DNA of 64,000 bases from an uncultured Caldimonas sp. (GTDB taxonomy: Bacteria > Pseudomonadota > Gammaproteobacteria > Burkholderiales > Burkholderiaceae). Positions 1 to 9,469 of this stretch are shown here, in pieces. Below the pieces are notes generated by a model. The model was not told the DNA's origin. It saw only the letters and a program-made list of their open reading frames with translations, and searched no databases. Every line of letters begins with the position of its first letter. Within the stretch, counting starts at the first letter, position 1. Position numbers and translations under genes: made by a program. The DNA lies in assembly GCF_946480305.1 (NCBI RefSeq), contig NZ_CAMLJQ010000019.1:13501-77500 (forward strand), given 5' to 3'.

Positions 1-345
1 GGCTTCGTCGGAGCCCATTTTCAAGCGGTGGCCGGCTGTGCTCATGTTGCTCGCCCGCGTTACGAAGATCAGGCAAGCGCATAGGTGAGGCGGGCGATCG
101 GCCCACTGACCGGTGTCTCCAGACTTTTCGAAGATTTCATTCACACGGATCGAAGCTCCCTTCTGAGGCTCCTTCTTCTCGTCCCACGTCCGGTTCTTGC
201 AGGTGGCTGCGAACTCGTAGCCCAGCAGATGGCTGACGAGGTGTGCGCAGTGGTTCTTGTCGTTCTCTTTGCCGAGAGAGAACGAACAGAAATGGCTGAT
301 GTGCTTCCCCACGGCATCTGCCAATGGCACGGATGTCTTGATCAT
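1..345 (-). CDS. Hypothetical protein, N-terminal 115 residues (cut by window edge)
   Basis: An open frame runs from an ATG at 345 on the minus strand to the window edge with no stop, so the C-terminus is missing. The start is supported by a strong AGGAGAGG ribosome site directly upstream. The protein is soluble, with no signal peptide or membrane segment. It carries the motif NHCAHLVSHLLGYEF around residues 37-51, followed by TCKN. A Cys-Ala-His context of this kind can be the active site of NlpC/P60- or CHAP-like cysteine hydrolases, but that is only a resemblance. The first gene to its right, fumC, points the other way. Function is unknown. Confidence 0.6.
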   Translation of the reverse strand, partial: MIKTSVPLADAVGKHISHFCSFSLGKENDKNHCAHLVSHLLGYEFAATCKNRTWDEKKEPQKGASIRVNEIFEKSGDTGQWADRPPHLCACLIFVTRASNMSTAGHRLKMGSDEA

Positions 346-558
346 CACCTCTCCTGTGGATCGTTGTACTTCTACAAAAAACCGCGGCCATCCTAAGCCG
401 CATCACGCCGTACGAACACCGGATGCGCCGTAGCAAGTTGTGTGGTTACGCGACAGCATGTTGGAATCTGCTGGCGAGCCCGCACCAGGGAGTTGCGCCG
501 GGCGGGTGGTGCATGCGGCTCATCGGCGCTATCGTCGGCGCCGAAAGGAGCACCCGCC

Positions 559-1959
559 ATGTCTCTCGTCACCCGGACCGAAACCGATTCGATGGGCGCG
601 ATCGAAGTGCCCGGCGACCGCTACTGGGGCGCGCAGACGCAGCGCTCGATGCACCACTTCCCGATCGGCGTCGATCGCTTCAAGTGGCAGCGGCCGGTGA
701 TCCGCGCGCTGGGGCTGCTGAAGAAGGCTGCCGCGCAGGCGAATGCAGAGCTCGGTGAGCTGCCGGAAGACGTCGCCCGCCTGATCGCTGCGGCAGCCGA
801 CGAGGTGATCGATGGCCGACTCGACGATCACTTCCCGCTCGTGGTGTTCCAGACCGGCTCGGGCACGCAGTCGAACATGAATGCCAACGAGGTGATCGCC
901 AACCGGGCGATCGAGATGGCCGGCGGCGTGATGGGCAGCAAGAAGCCGGTGCACCCGAACGATCACGTGAACCGTGGGCAGTCGTCGAACGACACCTTCC
1001 CGACCGCGATGCATGTGGCGGTGGTGGAGCAGTTGCATGCGCGGCTCTTCCCCACGGTGACGGCCTTGCGCAACACGCTGGCCGCCAAGGCGCGCACCTA
1101 CGACCACCTGGTGAAGACCGGCCGCACGCACCTGCAGGACGCCACGCCGATCACCCTGGGGCAGGAGATCGGCGCCTGGGTCGCGCAGATCGATTTCGGT
1201 TTGAAGGCGGTGAGCACCTGCCTGCCGGGCCTGCATGAGCTCGCGATCGGCGGCACGGCGGTCGGCACCGGCCTCAACGCGCACCCGGAGTTCGGCGACC
1301 GGGCGGCGCAACGGCTGGGCGATCTGACGGGCCAGCCTTTCGTGTCGGCACCCGACAAGTTCTTCGCGTTGTCGGCCCACGATGCGCTGGTGCAGACCTC
1401 AGCCGCGTTGCGCACGCTGGCCGGAGGCCTGATGAAGATGGCCAATGACGTGCGCTGGCTGGCGAGCGGCCCGCGCTGCGGCATCGGCGAGCTGCGCATC
1501 CCCGAGAACGAGCCGGGCTCGTCGATCATGCCTGGCAAGGTGAACCCCACGCAGTGCGAGGCGATGACGATGGTCTGCGTGCAGGTGTTCGGCAACGATG
1601 CGGCGGTGGCGTTTGCCGGCACGCAGGGCAACTTCCAGTTGAACGTCTACAAGCCGGTGATGGTGCACAACGTGCTGGAGAGCCTGGAGCTGATCGCCGA
1701 TGCGTGCGCGGCCTTCGATGCGTATTGCGCGCGCGGGCTGGAGCCGAACGAGGCGGTGATCGACGAGCACCTGGAGCGCAACCTGATGCTGGTGACGGCG
1801 CTGAACCGCCACATCGGCTATGACCTCGCGGCGCAGATTGCCAAGCGCGCGCATCACGACGGGTTGACGCTGCGCGAGGCGGCGCTGGCGTCGGGCCATG
1901 TCAGCGCGGAAGACTACGACCGCTGGATCGATCCGTTGGAAATGACCCGGCCGGGATAG
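559..1959 (+). CDS. fumC: Class II fumarate hydratase
   Basis: Reversibly hydrates fumarate to L-malate in the TCA cycle; cytosolic homotetramer. The 466-residue protein matches the usual 460-467 length. The superfamily signature [16 protein letters not shown] holds the catalytic serine loop, and the upstream [14 protein letters not shown] and [14 protein letters not shown] blocks are typical active-site segments. The ATG at 559 has AAAGGAG eight bases upstream and gives the standard N-terminus; the frame stays open further upstream, but that extension reads as noncoding. Class II enzymes are iron-independent. The gene stands alone and shares a convergent terminator with the RNA-binding protein gene downstream. 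Confidence 0.97.
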   Translation: MSLVTRTETDSMGAIEVPGDRYWGAQTQRSMHHFPIGVDRFKWQRPVIRALGLLKKAAAQANAELGELPEDVARLIAAAADEVIDGRLDDHFPLVVFQTGSGTQSNMNANEVIANRAIEMAGGVMGSKKPVHPNDHVNRGQSSNDTFPTAMHVAVVEQLHARLFPTVTALRNTLAAKARTYDHLVKTGRTHLQDATPITLGQEIGAWVAQIDFGLKAVSTCLPGLHELAIGGTAVGTGLNAHPEFGDRAAQRLGDLTGQPFVSAPDKFFALSAHDALVQTSAALRTLAGGLMKMANDVRWLASGPRCGIGELRIPENEPGSSIMPGKVNPTQCEAMTMVCVQVFGNDAAVAFAGTQGNFQLNVYKPVMVHNVLESLELIADACAAFDAYCARGLEPNEAVIDEHLERNLMLVTALNRHIGYDLAAQIAKRAHHDGLTLREAALASGHVSAEDYDRWIDPLEMTRPG

Positions 1960-2075
1960 GCCGCGGGCAGGGGGGGCGCCAGCGCTGCGCTTTCGCCCCA
2001 TCAGCTGCCGTGGAGACGACGATGGGCGCGCCTTGCGCGATGCGCCTGGGCGTTGTTGCCCGGACGGGGCAATGA

Positions 2076-2107
2076 AAAAGCGGCGGGGCTGGCGCCGCGC
2101 CGCTTTT
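2076..2107. terminator. Bidirectional intrinsic terminator
   Basis: A perfect 10-bp stem AAAAGCGGCG / CGCCGCTTTT closes a 12-base GC-rich loop. It has a T-run on the right and an A-run on the left, so it can end transcription of fumC (plus) and of the RRM protein gene (minus). It lies between the two convergent stop codons. Confidence 0.8.
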
Positions 2108-2144
2108 GCTGGGGACGTGAGCCGAGGCTCAGAGTGACCGGGGA

Positions 2145-2570
2145 TCAGTAGCCGCCGCGGCCGCCACCGAAACCACCGCGGCCGCCACCACCGCCGCCGC
2201 CGAAGCCGCCGCGACCACCACCGCCGCCGCCGCCGTAACCACCTTCACGGCGGCCACCGCCACCGAAGCCGCCACCACCACCGCCGCCGCCACGCGGGCC
2301 GCCGAAGCCGCCCGGACGCTCTTCACGGGGACGGGCTTCGTTGACGACGATGGCGCGGCCGGACAGGGACTGGCCGTTCATGCCGTTGATGGCGGACTGG
2401 GCTTCCGCGTCGGAGCCCATTTCGACGAAACCGAAGCCCTTGGAGCGGCCGGTGTCGCGGTCCATCATGACCTTGGCGGAGGTCACGGTGCCGAATTGCG
2501 AGAAGGCGTCGTTGAGTTCTTCGTCGCGCACGGTGTAGGCGAGATTGCCCACGTAAAGCTTGTTGCCCAT
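2145..2570 (-). CDS. Glycine-rich RRM RNA-binding protein
   Basis: A 141-residue protein with one RNA recognition motif in about residues 1-80, then a Gly/Arg tail. RNP2 is seen as LYVGNL (residues 5-10) and RNP1 as KGFGFVEM (around 44-51). The tail is made of GGGG, GGFGGG and GGRGGF repeats. Proteins of this type bind single-stranded RNA in the cytosol and in several bacteria are cold-induced chaperones. The start is fixed by AAAGGAG just upstream. The tail codons are almost all GGN, giving a local GC-rich low-complexity stretch at 2150-2300. The specific target RNAs cannot be read from sequence. Confidence 0.92.
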   Translation of the reverse strand: MGNKLYVGNLAYTVRDEELNDAFSQFGTVTSAKVMMDRDTGRSKGFGFVEMGSDAEAQSAINGMNGQSLSGRAIVVNEARPREERPGGFGGPRGGGGGGGGFGGGGRREGGYGGGGGGGRGGFGGGGGGGRGGFGGGRGGY

Positions 2571-2928
2571 GAGAGAGCTCCTTTCAATACACGTCAGTCA
2601 GTTGGAGCTTCTACCCATCATGAACCACTCAGATCGAGGCGCCGCATCCAGACACACGAAGAGCCATTATGTGGTCAGTGGGGGGGGATGTGGACACCAT
2701 GTGTGAAAAAGTGTTGTTTCATTACGCTATCGGGCGGGCAGAATCGCACGCTCCCGGCCGGTTTTCCCCCTGGTGGGCGATTGGTGAACGCAGGGGGGCT
2801 GGGTATCATCGCCGCGCTGCTCCCGGCCTGGGACGCGGTTGCACAAGAACGTGGGCGCGTACTGCCGTTGCAGCGTGCTACCACAGCCCGATGCCCCAAG
2901 CGGCATGCGGGCTCTTCTGGAGGAAGAA
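2571..2928. other. Divergent intergenic region between RRM gene and zinc-ribbon gene
   Basis: 358 bases with no convincing gene. It must hold the promoter and leader of the RRM gene on the minus strand; a CATAAT hexamer on the minus strand (about 2667-2672) is a possible -10 box but has no good -35 partner. The plus-strand ribosome site GGAGGA of the next gene is at 2919-2924. Nothing else stands out. Confidence 0.4.
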
Positions 2929-4059
2929 ATGAGCTTGATCTGCCCGAAGTGCGGAACCGACAACCGCGAAAAGGCGAAGTTCTGCCGTGGATGCGGCGCG
3001 TCGCTGGCAGGGGTGGTTGCCGATGCGCCTGCACCGATCGAGCCGCCTCCGCCCGCCATGTCGACCATTCCGCTGAAGCCCTGCCCGGCGTGCGGCACGC
3101 CGAACGAGGTCGGCGCCGCGGAGTGCCGCGTGTGCGGCTTGCCGATGAATGCTCCCGCGCCGACGCCTGCCGCGGGCGACGTGGACCTGTTGCTGGGCCT
3201 GGGCAACACCGCGCCGTCGCCGCTCGATGCGGCACCGGTGCCGCCGATACCGCCTGCGCCGGAGCCTGTGCCCGCGCCCATGCCGGCACCCGCACCCGCC
3301 TTCGACCCGCTGGCGGCACTGCCGCCGCAGGAGCCTCCCGCCGCGCCGGTGCCTCCCCCGCCACCTGCGCCGACCCCTGCGTCGTTCGCGGAGCCGGCCC
3401 CGGGCGGCAAGAGCAAGGCGCCGCTGGTGCTGGCGGGGCTGGTCGTGGCCGGCGTGCTGGCCGGCGCCGGCGTCTGGTGGATGTTGCAAGGCGACAAGGC
3501 CGAGCCGGCCCCGGTGGCGGAAGTGCCCGCTCCGGCCCCGGCGCCTGCCGCTGCGCCGCCGGAACCGGTGGCGATGCCGCCGGCGACGCCGCCTGTCGTG
3601 GCCGAACCGGCCAGTGCAGAGCCCCCGCTGGCCGCTGCGTCGGAGCCCGCGCCTGCCACGGCCACGGCCGACCCGCTCGGCGCGTTGGCCAGCGACGACG
3701 CCGCGGCCCAGAAGAAGGCGCAGGAGGAGGCCCGTGCCAAGGCACGCGCCGAGGCCCGCGCGAAGGCGAAGGCGGAGGCGGAAGCCAAGGCGAAGGCCAA
3801 GGCCGATGCGGCCCGGGCGGCCGAGGCCAAGCGGGCCGAGTCCGCGAAGCCGACCTACGTGCCACCCCCCGCCCCGACACCGGCGGCCGCGCCGGCAGCG
3901 CCTGAAGTGCCCAAGGATGTCTGCGGTGGCCGCGTATTCATTGCGCTGCTCAGCTGTCTGAAGAACGAATGCCAGGACCCGGTGAAGGCGAAGCACCCGC
4001 GTTGCGTCGAGTTCCTCGAGGCTGAACGACGACGCGAGCAGCAGAACCAGTTCCGCTAA
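2929..4059 (+). CDS. Zinc-ribbon protein with Pro/Ala linker, one membrane span and Ala/Lys coiled segment
   Basis: A 376-residue protein. Two N-terminal zinc ribbons are visible: CPKC...CRGC (residues 4-25) and CPAC...CRVC (about 50-70). A long Pro/Ala-rich linker follows, then one membrane span (PLVLAGLVVAGVLAGAGVWW, about 165-184), another Pro-rich stretch, a TolA-like Ala/Lys/Glu helix (about 265-310) and a C-terminal domain with four cysteines (CGG, SCLKNEC, RCVEF). ATG 2929 has GGAGGA at 2919-2924. The zinc ribbons would be cytosolic and the coil periplasmic if N-in. The next gene also carries a zinc ribbon, so the two may work together. Function unknown. Confidence 0.8.
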   Translation: MSLICPKCGTDNREKAKFCRGCGASLAGVVADAPAPIEPPPPAMSTIPLKPCPACGTPNEVGAAECRVCGLPMNAPAPTPAAGDVDLLLGLGNTAPSPLDAAPVPPIPPAPEPVPAPMPAPAPAFDPLAALPPQEPPAAPVPPPPPAPTPASFAEPAPGGKSKAPLVLAGLVVAGVLAGAGVWWMLQGDKAEPAPVAEVPAPAPAPAAAPPEPVAMPPATPPVVAEPASAEPPLAAASEPAPATATADPLGALASDDAAAQKKAQEEARAKARAEARAKAKAEAEAKAKAKADAARAAEAKRAESAKPTYVPPPAPTPAAAPAAPEVPKDVCGGRVFIALLSCLKNECQDPVKAKHPRCVEFLEAERRREQQNQFR

Positions 4060-4077
4060 CGCGGAGAGCGGTGCCGT

Positions 4078-5337
4078 GTGACGTTGGCGCGGCATCGCTT
4101 TCCCCAGATCCCCATGTCTGCAAGCAACGACAAGCTCCGATCAGCTGCCGCCCTGTTGGGCTGCATCGACGCGGTGCGCAACGGCCCGGCACTGGCGGTG
4201 CTGCTCGGCACCTTTTCAGCCTCCGGCCTGCTGCTCGCGATGCTCGCGCAGGCGCTTGCAAGAGGGCAGGCGGCCACCTCCGTGCTCTACGGTCTGCTGG
4301 CGCTGGCGGTGGCGTTCTATGGCGGCAATGCGGCTGGCCTGCTGGTGATGGACGACGCCAAGGGCGTGCCCCGGCGCAGCGTGTTCGACGCATTCGGCGC
4401 CTCGCTGCGCACGGCGCACCGGCTGCTCGGCGCACTGCTGCTGATTGCGATCACCTATGCCGCCGGTGCCTTCGTGCTGGCCGTGGTGCTGCTGGTCTGC
4501 AAGACGCCGCTGCTGGGGCCGGTGGCCTTCACGCTCGTGCTGCCCGTTGCGGTGGTGGTGGTCGGCCTCGCGCTGCTGGCGCTGCCGACGGTCATCGTGC
4601 CGCTGGCGGCCCCCGCCGTCTGGGACGGAGCCGACACGCTGCAGTGCGTGAACCGCTTGTTCTCGATCGCCCGGCGCCAGTTGCTCGACGTGGCGTTGAT
4701 GATGTTGCTGGTCGGCGTGCTCGCCACGGTCATCGGGGCCCTGGTGATGTTCGTCGTGCTGGTCGGCGGGCAGACCGTGGCCCGGCTGTCGGCGCTGATC
4801 CTGGGGCCGGAGGCCTCGGCCGTGCAGCTGATGGCAGGGCTGAGGGGCTTCGGCGTGCGCAGCCTGGCCGGTGCCGGCGTGAACGTGGGGGCGAGTGCCT
4901 ACGCGGTGGCCGGAGTGATCGGGGGCGGCGTGGTGGCGACCATCGGCATGGTGCTGCCGGGCCTGGTGTATCTGCGTGGCGCCTGCGCGGTGTACCTGGT
5001 GCATCGCGACCGGGCAGCGCTGACGGCAGCGCCGGTGCAGCGCCCCATGCCGGCGCGCCACACGGCGGCACCGTCTGAACAACGCTCGCGCGGCCCGGCC
5101 CCACGCGGCATCCTGGAGCCGACGCGCGAGCCGAGCAGCCTCGACACGACGATCACGATGGCGCGGTCGCCGCTGCAGCACACGGAGCCGCACCCCCATA
5201 CGGTCGATGTGGACCTGCCGCTGGGCGACGTGGCGCCGGCAATGCGTTGTGCGGCATGCCGTCACCCGATGCTGGCCGCCGATCGCTTTTGCGGCGTGTG
5301 CGGCGCGCCGGTCGAGTCGCCACCCGGCGCAAGGTGA
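4078..5337 (+). CDS. Multi-pass membrane protein with C-terminal zinc ribbon
   Basis: A 419-residue protein with about five to six hydrophobic spans in residues 45-310, then a Pro/Arg-rich linker and a C-terminal zinc ribbon CAAC...CGVC (about 390-410). It starts 18 bases after the preceding zinc-ribbon gene. GTG 4078 has GGAG about 11 bases upstream. An ATG at 4114 is the alternative start but lacks a ribosome site. The stop TGA shares its A with the ATG of the next gene, so the two are translationally coupled. A membrane protein plus two zinc-ribbon proteins suggests an envelope-associated complex, but the function is not known. Confidence 0.75.
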   Translation: MTLARHRFPQIPMSASNDKLRSAAALLGCIDAVRNGPALAVLLGTFSASGLLLAMLAQALARGQAATSVLYGLLALAVAFYGGNAAGLLVMDDAKGVPRRSVFDAFGASLRTAHRLLGALLLIAITYAAGAFVLAVVLLVCKTPLLGPVAFTLVLPVAVVVVGLALLALPTVIVPLAAPAVWDGADTLQCVNRLFSIARRQLLDVALMMLLVGVLATVIGALVMFVVLVGGQTVARLSALILGPEASAVQLMAGLRGFGVRSLAGAGVNVGASAYAVAGVIGGGVVATIGMVLPGLVYLRGACAVYLVHRDRAALTAAPVQRPMPARHTAAPSEQRSRGPAPRGILEPTREPSSLDTTITMARSPLQHTEPHPHTVDVDLPLGDVAPAMRCAACRHPMLAADRFCGVCGAPVESPPGAR

Positions 5338-6137
5338 TGCCGCGCATCGCGAGCCTGGTGCCGTCGGTCACCGAGCTGCTCGTGGCGCTGGGGCTGGCGC
5401 CGTACCTGGTGGCGCGCACCGGGTTCTGCATCCACCCGCGCGAGGTCGTGTCCGCCGTCCCGAAGGTGGGCGGCACGAAGGACGTGAACCTGCCGAAGCT
5501 GCGCGCGCTCGCGCCCACGCACGTGGTGGTCAACGTCGACGAGAACGAGCTGGCGACCGTCGAGGCGTTGCGCGAGTTCGTGCCGCACGTGGTGGTGACG
5601 CACCCCTGCGCGCCGCAGGACAACATCGAGCTGTATCGGCAGATGGTCGAGTGGTTCGGCAACCTGCCTGGCGTGCGCGAGCGGGCCGAAGCGCTGCAGG
5701 CGGAGCTCGACGCGCAGCTGCGGCTCGCGGCGAGCCAGCGGTGGCCCGAGCGGCGGGTGCTGTATTGCATCTGGCGCGACCCCTGGATGACCGTGGCGCG
5801 CGACACCTACATCTCGCGCATGCTGGCGTTGGTCAACTGGCAGACCCTGCCCTCGATGGAAGGCGGCCCTTCGGGCGCGGCGCGCTACCCGGTGTTCGAT
5901 GGCAGCGAAGACTGGATCGCGAGCGTCGACGAGGTGTTGCTGAGCAGCGAGCCATACCGCTTCGGCAATCAGCACCTGGACGAAGTGCGTGCATGGCTGG
6001 GCCGGCGGGGCTGGCAAGGTGCGGTGCGGCGGGTCGACGGTGAGATGCTGAGCTGGTACGGCGCCCGGGCGCCGCAGGGCGTGGCCTACCTGTGCGGCTT
6101 GGCGCGTGATTCAAGTCCTGCCCCGGAGGGCCGATAA
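5337..6137 (+). CDS. Helical-backbone metal/corrinoid-binding protein (BtuF/TroA-like), no signal peptide
   Basis: A 266-residue protein of the periplasmic-binding-protein-like family used for cobalamin and iron-siderophore capture. The N-terminal PRIASLVPSVTELLVALGL is the typical beta-alpha start, followed by GGTKDVNLPKL, and by the second lobe from about residue 110 on. There is no signal peptide or lipobox, so unlike BtuF it is probably cytosolic; such signal-less members are common in Burkholderiales, and their role is not settled. Start ATG 5337 overlaps the upstream stop by one base. No ABC permease or ATPase lies nearby. Confidence 0.85.
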   Translation: MPRIASLVPSVTELLVALGLAPYLVARTGFCIHPREVVSAVPKVGGTKDVNLPKLRALAPTHVVVNVDENELATVEALREFVPHVVVTHPCAPQDNIELYRQMVEWFGNLPGVRERAEALQAELDAQLRLAASQRWPERRVLYCIWRDPWMTVARDTYISRMLALVNWQTLPSMEGGPSGAARYPVFDGSEDWIASVDEVLLSSEPYRFGNQHLDEVRAWLGRRGWQGAVRRVDGEMLSWYGARAPQGVAYLCGLARDSSPAPEGR

Positions 6138-6159
6138 CGAGAAGCCGTACCCTTGCATC

Positions 6160-7317
6160 ATGCTTGACGCCCAGACGCTCTTCTTCTCGATGTGGGTCAA
6201 CGTGACCCTGACGAGCATCGCGCTGGTCGTGGGGGTGCATTGGGGGCAGAAGACGCGGCGCAGCGGCATTCATGCATGGAGCGCGGCGCTGCTGTGCCAG
6301 TCGGTCGGCTGGGCGTTGCTGATGCTGGCCTTCAAGGGCTTGCCGCGCGAGCTCTCCACGCTGGGGGCCGGTGCCCTCGTGGGCAGTGTGAGCTTCATGT
6401 ACGTCGCGGCGCAGTCCTACCTGGGCCGGCGGGTTCGCATGTGGTGGGCGGTCGGGCCGCCGGCTGTCGCCACGCTGGCGCACTGGCTCGTGTTCCAGCA
6501 CTTCGGGGCCCGCATCGCGGTCGTCAACGGCGTGCTCGGCGCGCAGATGGCCTGGCTGGCCTGGCTGCTGTTGCGGGCCGGTGGCGCCACCGGATGGCGC
6601 TGGCGCTGGCTGGCCGGTGCGGGCCTTGCGGCCTCGGCGCCGCTCGTGCTCGGCCGCATGGCCCTGGTGCTGTGGGCGCCCGAGCATTACCCGGCGTTCG
6701 ATTCGCCGCACTGGCTCAATGTGCTGGGGCTGGTGGTGAACAACGCCTGCCTGACCATCGGCACGCTGGCCTTTCTGCTGGCGCATCGCGACGAAGCCGA
6801 GCAGGCCTTGAAGCGGCTCGCCACCGTCGATGGCCTCACCGGCGTGCTCAACCGCCGCACGCTGCTTGAACGGGCCGACGAGCAGGCCCAGCTGGCGCGG
6901 CGGCACGGCCAGCCGCTCACCGTGCTGATGCTGGACCTGGACCATTTCAAGCAGATCAACGACACGCGCGGGCACCCCGCGGGCGACCGCGCGCTGGAGT
7001 TGTTCGCCGAGGCGCTGCGGCTCACCGTGCGGCAGCCGGACCTGGTCGGTCGGTACGGCGGCGAGGAGTTCTGCGTGGTGTTGACGATGTCGGGCCTCGA
7101 CGCTGCGCGGGAGGTCTATGCACGCCTGCGCGAAAGGCTGGCCAACGAGGTCGGCCCGCTGCTCGGTTTCACGATCGGTTTCAGTGCCGGCGCGACCACG
7201 CTGCAACCCGGCGACGCCGACCTGCGCCCCGTGATCGCACGCGCCGACCGGGCGTTGTATGCCGCCAAGGCCGGCGGGCGGGGCCGGCTCGTGCTGGACG
7301 GCACACATTCCGCCTGA
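6160..7317 (+). CDS. Membrane-bound diguanylate cyclase (GGDEF)
   Basis: Makes cyclic di-GMP from two GTP at the inner membrane. The N-terminal half (about residues 1-200) has six or more hydrophobic spans and no recognised ligand domain. The C-terminal GGDEF domain begins at DGLTGVLNRRTL; its signature is GGEEF, which is catalytically competent. An inhibitory I-site RQPD sits exactly five residues before GGEEF, so product feedback is likely. ATG 6160 is chosen because GTG 6106 would overlap the upstream gene by 32 bases, but neither has a clear ribosome site. No EAL domain is present. Confidence 0.9.
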   Translation: MLDAQTLFFSMWVNVTLTSIALVVGVHWGQKTRRSGIHAWSAALLCQSVGWALLMLAFKGLPRELSTLGAGALVGSVSFMYVAAQSYLGRRVRMWWAVGPPAVATLAHWLVFQHFGARIAVVNGVLGAQMAWLAWLLLRAGGATGWRWRWLAGAGLAASAPLVLGRMALVLWAPEHYPAFDSPHWLNVLGLVVNNACLTIGTLAFLLAHRDEAEQALKRLATVDGLTGVLNRRTLLERADEQAQLARRHGQPLTVLMLDLDHFKQINDTRGHPAGDRALELFAEALRLTVRQPDLVGRYGGEEFCVVLTMSGLDAAREVYARLRERLANEVGPLLGFTIGFSAGATTLQPGDADLRPVIARADRALYAAKAGGRGRLVLDGTHSA

Positions 7318-7370
7318 CGCCGCGCCCCTGCTGGTCGCGCGGGGTTGGGGCCGACGCCTACAATCGATTC

Positions 7371-8834
7371 ATGATTTCGCGCGAACCCACCCTCGAACGC
7401 CTGGCCATTGCCAAGTCATTGCTGCTCGAACCCTTCGGGCTCGACGAGACACAGCTCGCGCAGGCGTTGCGGGTGATCGGCGAGCACCGCATCGACGACG
7501 CCGACCTCTACTTCCAGTACACGCGCAGCGAAGGCTGGAGCCTGGAGGAGGGCATCGTGAAGTCCGGCAGCTTCGGCATCGACCAGGGCGTGGGCGTGCG
7601 TGCGGTGGCCGGCGAGAAAACCGCGTTCGCGTATTCCGACGACATCTCCGAGGCCGCGCTGCTCGACGCGGCGCGCACCGTGCGCACCATCGCCGCCGCC
7701 GGCCAGAGCCGCCGCGTGAAGGTGGGCGGCGCCGGCAACGTGGCCGGCAGCCGGGTGCTCTATGCGCCGATGGACCCGATCGCCACGCTCGACAGCACGC
7801 AGAAGGTGGCGTTGCTCGAGCGCGTCGAGAAGCTGGCCCGCGCCCGCGACCCGCGCGTCGTGCAGGTCATGGCCGGCCTGATGGGCGAATACGACGTGGT
7901 GCTGGTGGCGCGCGCCGACGGCACCATCGCGGCCGACGTGCGGCCGCTCGTGCGCCTGTCGGTGACGGTGATCGCCGAGCAGAACGGGCGCCGGGAAGTC
8001 GGCTCCGGTGGCGGCGGCGGCCGCTTCGGGCTGGGCTACTTCCAGGACAACGTGATCGAGGAATACGTCAACGACGCCGTGAATGCCGCGCTGACCAACC
8101 TCGAAAGCCGCCCGGCCCCGGCCGGCGAGATGACCGTGGTGCTCGGCCCCGGCTGGCCGGGCGTGCTGCTGCACGAGGCGATCGGTCATGGCCTCGAAGG
8201 CGACTTCAACCGCAAAGGCTCGAGTGCGTTCTCGGGCCGCATCGGCGAGCGCGTGGCGGCCAAGGGTGTCACGGTGCTGGACGACGGCACCATCCCCGAC
8301 CGGCGCGGCTCGCTCAATATCGACGACGAAGGCAACGCGTCGCAGCGCAACGTGCTGATCGAGGACGGCATCCTGAAGGGCTACATCCAGGACGCGATGA
8401 ATGCGCGCCTGATGCGCGTCAAGCCCACCGGCAACGGCCGCCGCGAGAGCTATGCCCACGTCCCGATGCCGCGCATGACCAACACCTACATGCTGGCCGG
8501 CGACAAGACGCGCGACGAGATCGTCGCGAGCATGAAGAAGGGGCTGTACGCCACCAACTTCGGCGGCGGCCAGGTCGACATCACGAGTGGCAAGTTCGTG
8601 TTCTCGGCGAGCGAGGCCTACTGGGTCGAGAACGGCAAGATCCAGTACCCGGTGAAGGGCGCCACCATCATCGGCAACGGCCCCGACGCGCTGACCCGCG
8701 TGACGATGATCGGCAACGACCTCGAACTCGATACCGGCGTGGGCACCTGCGGCAAGGAAGGCCAGAGCGTGCCGGTCGGTGTCGGCCAGCCGACGCTGCG
8801 CATCGATGGGCTGACGGTCGGCGGCACCGCCTGA
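7371..8834 (+). CDS. tldD: Metalloprotease TldD
   Basis: 487 residues, the usual length for TldD, which pairs with TldE (PmbA) to form a zinc protease that degrades unfolded peptides and processes microcin or antitoxin substrates. The HExxxH zinc motif is seen in LLHEAIGHGLEGDFNRK (about residue 265), and the C-terminal glycine-rich QPTLRIDGLTVGG is typical. No tldE/pmbA gene is in the window; in many proteobacteria it lies elsewhere. The frame opens at ATG 7371, 53 bases after the GGDEF gene. Confidence 0.95.
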   Translation: MISREPTLERLAIAKSLLLEPFGLDETQLAQALRVIGEHRIDDADLYFQYTRSEGWSLEEGIVKSGSFGIDQGVGVRAVAGEKTAFAYSDDISEAALLDAARTVRTIAAAGQSRRVKVGGAGNVAGSRVLYAPMDPIATLDSTQKVALLERVEKLARARDPRVVQVMAGLMGEYDVVLVARADGTIAADVRPLVRLSVTVIAEQNGRREVGSGGGGGRFGLGYFQDNVIEEYVNDAVNAALTNLESRPAPAGEMTVVLGPGWPGVLLHEAIGHGLEGDFNRKGSSAFSGRIGERVAAKGVTVLDDGTIPDRRGSLNIDDEGNASQRNVLIEDGILKGYIQDAMNARLMRVKPTGNGRRESYAHVPMPRMTNTYMLAGDKTRDEIVASMKKGLYATNFGGGQVDITSGKFVFSASEAYWVENGKIQYPVKGATIIGNGPDALTRVTMIGNDLELDTGVGTCGKEGQSVPVGVGQPTLRIDGLTVGGTA

Positions 8835-8964
8835 CCTGCGCCATCCCGCGCGGCTTCGAGAGCTTTCTCACGCCGGCCGCCGCTGTAGGACGGCATGCCT
8901 TGCACCCCCGTGGGCGAGCCGCTACGCTGGTGCGTCCAGGGGCCCCCATGCCTTTGGGTCTGCC

Positions 8965-9459
8965 ATGTCCGAAGATCCGCCGCCGCCCCCTGCACCACGC
9001 CCTCCGCCCGACCCGGCGGTGCTGGAGCGTGCCGAGCGCGTCAACAACGACCTGATGAAGTTCGTGCGCCAGGTGCGCACGGCCACGGGGCCGGTGCGCG
9101 CCAAGCTGCAGCAGGACATGCGCGCGCGGCTCGAGGCCGAGCGCGCCGCGCTGCTCGGCGGGCGGCACGTGCTGCCCGAGACGCTGCGCCACTATGCGGT
9201 GACCTTCACCGAGGTGCAGTGGATGCTCGATGCGTGGATCGAAGCCACCGAGCGCAACAAGGACGACCAGGAGTACCGCCGCGATTTCGTCGACGTGGCG
9301 ACCCGCATGCTCGGTGAACTCGAGGTGCTGCGGCAGCCCGACCCGGCGCTCGATCCGCCCGGGCGCCGCCCCGGCTGGTGGTCGGCCATCACCCGCGGCC
9401 TGCGCCCCGGCGAGGCCCCGGACGCGCGAGACCCCGGCGATCCGGACCTGGTCATTTGA
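8965..9459 (+). CDS. Hypothetical acidic, Pro-rich-ended protein
   Basis: A 164-residue soluble protein with a Pro-rich start (PPPPPAPRPPPDP), a helical middle (residues 20-125, many Glu/Arg/Leu) and an Asp/Pro-rich end. There is no signal peptide or membrane segment, and I do not recognise the family. ATG 8965 has only a weak ribosome site, so the start is uncertain. Codon use matches the neighbours. Confidence 0.7.
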   Translation: MSEDPPPPPAPRPPPDPAVLERAERVNNDLMKFVRQVRTATGPVRAKLQQDMRARLEAERAALLGGRHVLPETLRHYAVTFTEVQWMLDAWIEATERNKDDQEYRRDFVDVATRMLGELEVLRQPDPALDPPGRRPGWWSAITRGLRPGEAPDARDPGDPDLVI

Positions 9460-9469
9460 CCCACCCCTA

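Noticed and set aside
2150..2300. Apparent tandem repeat of GCC/ACC triplets
   Set aside because: It encodes the Gly-rich tail of the RRM protein; the repeat follows from the protein sequence and is not a satellite or CRISPR array.
3200..3860. Pro/Ala and Lys/Ala low-complexity stretch that could suggest a phage tail or TolA gene
   Set aside because: It lies within a zinc-ribbon membrane protein; there is no tol-pal or phage gene nearby.
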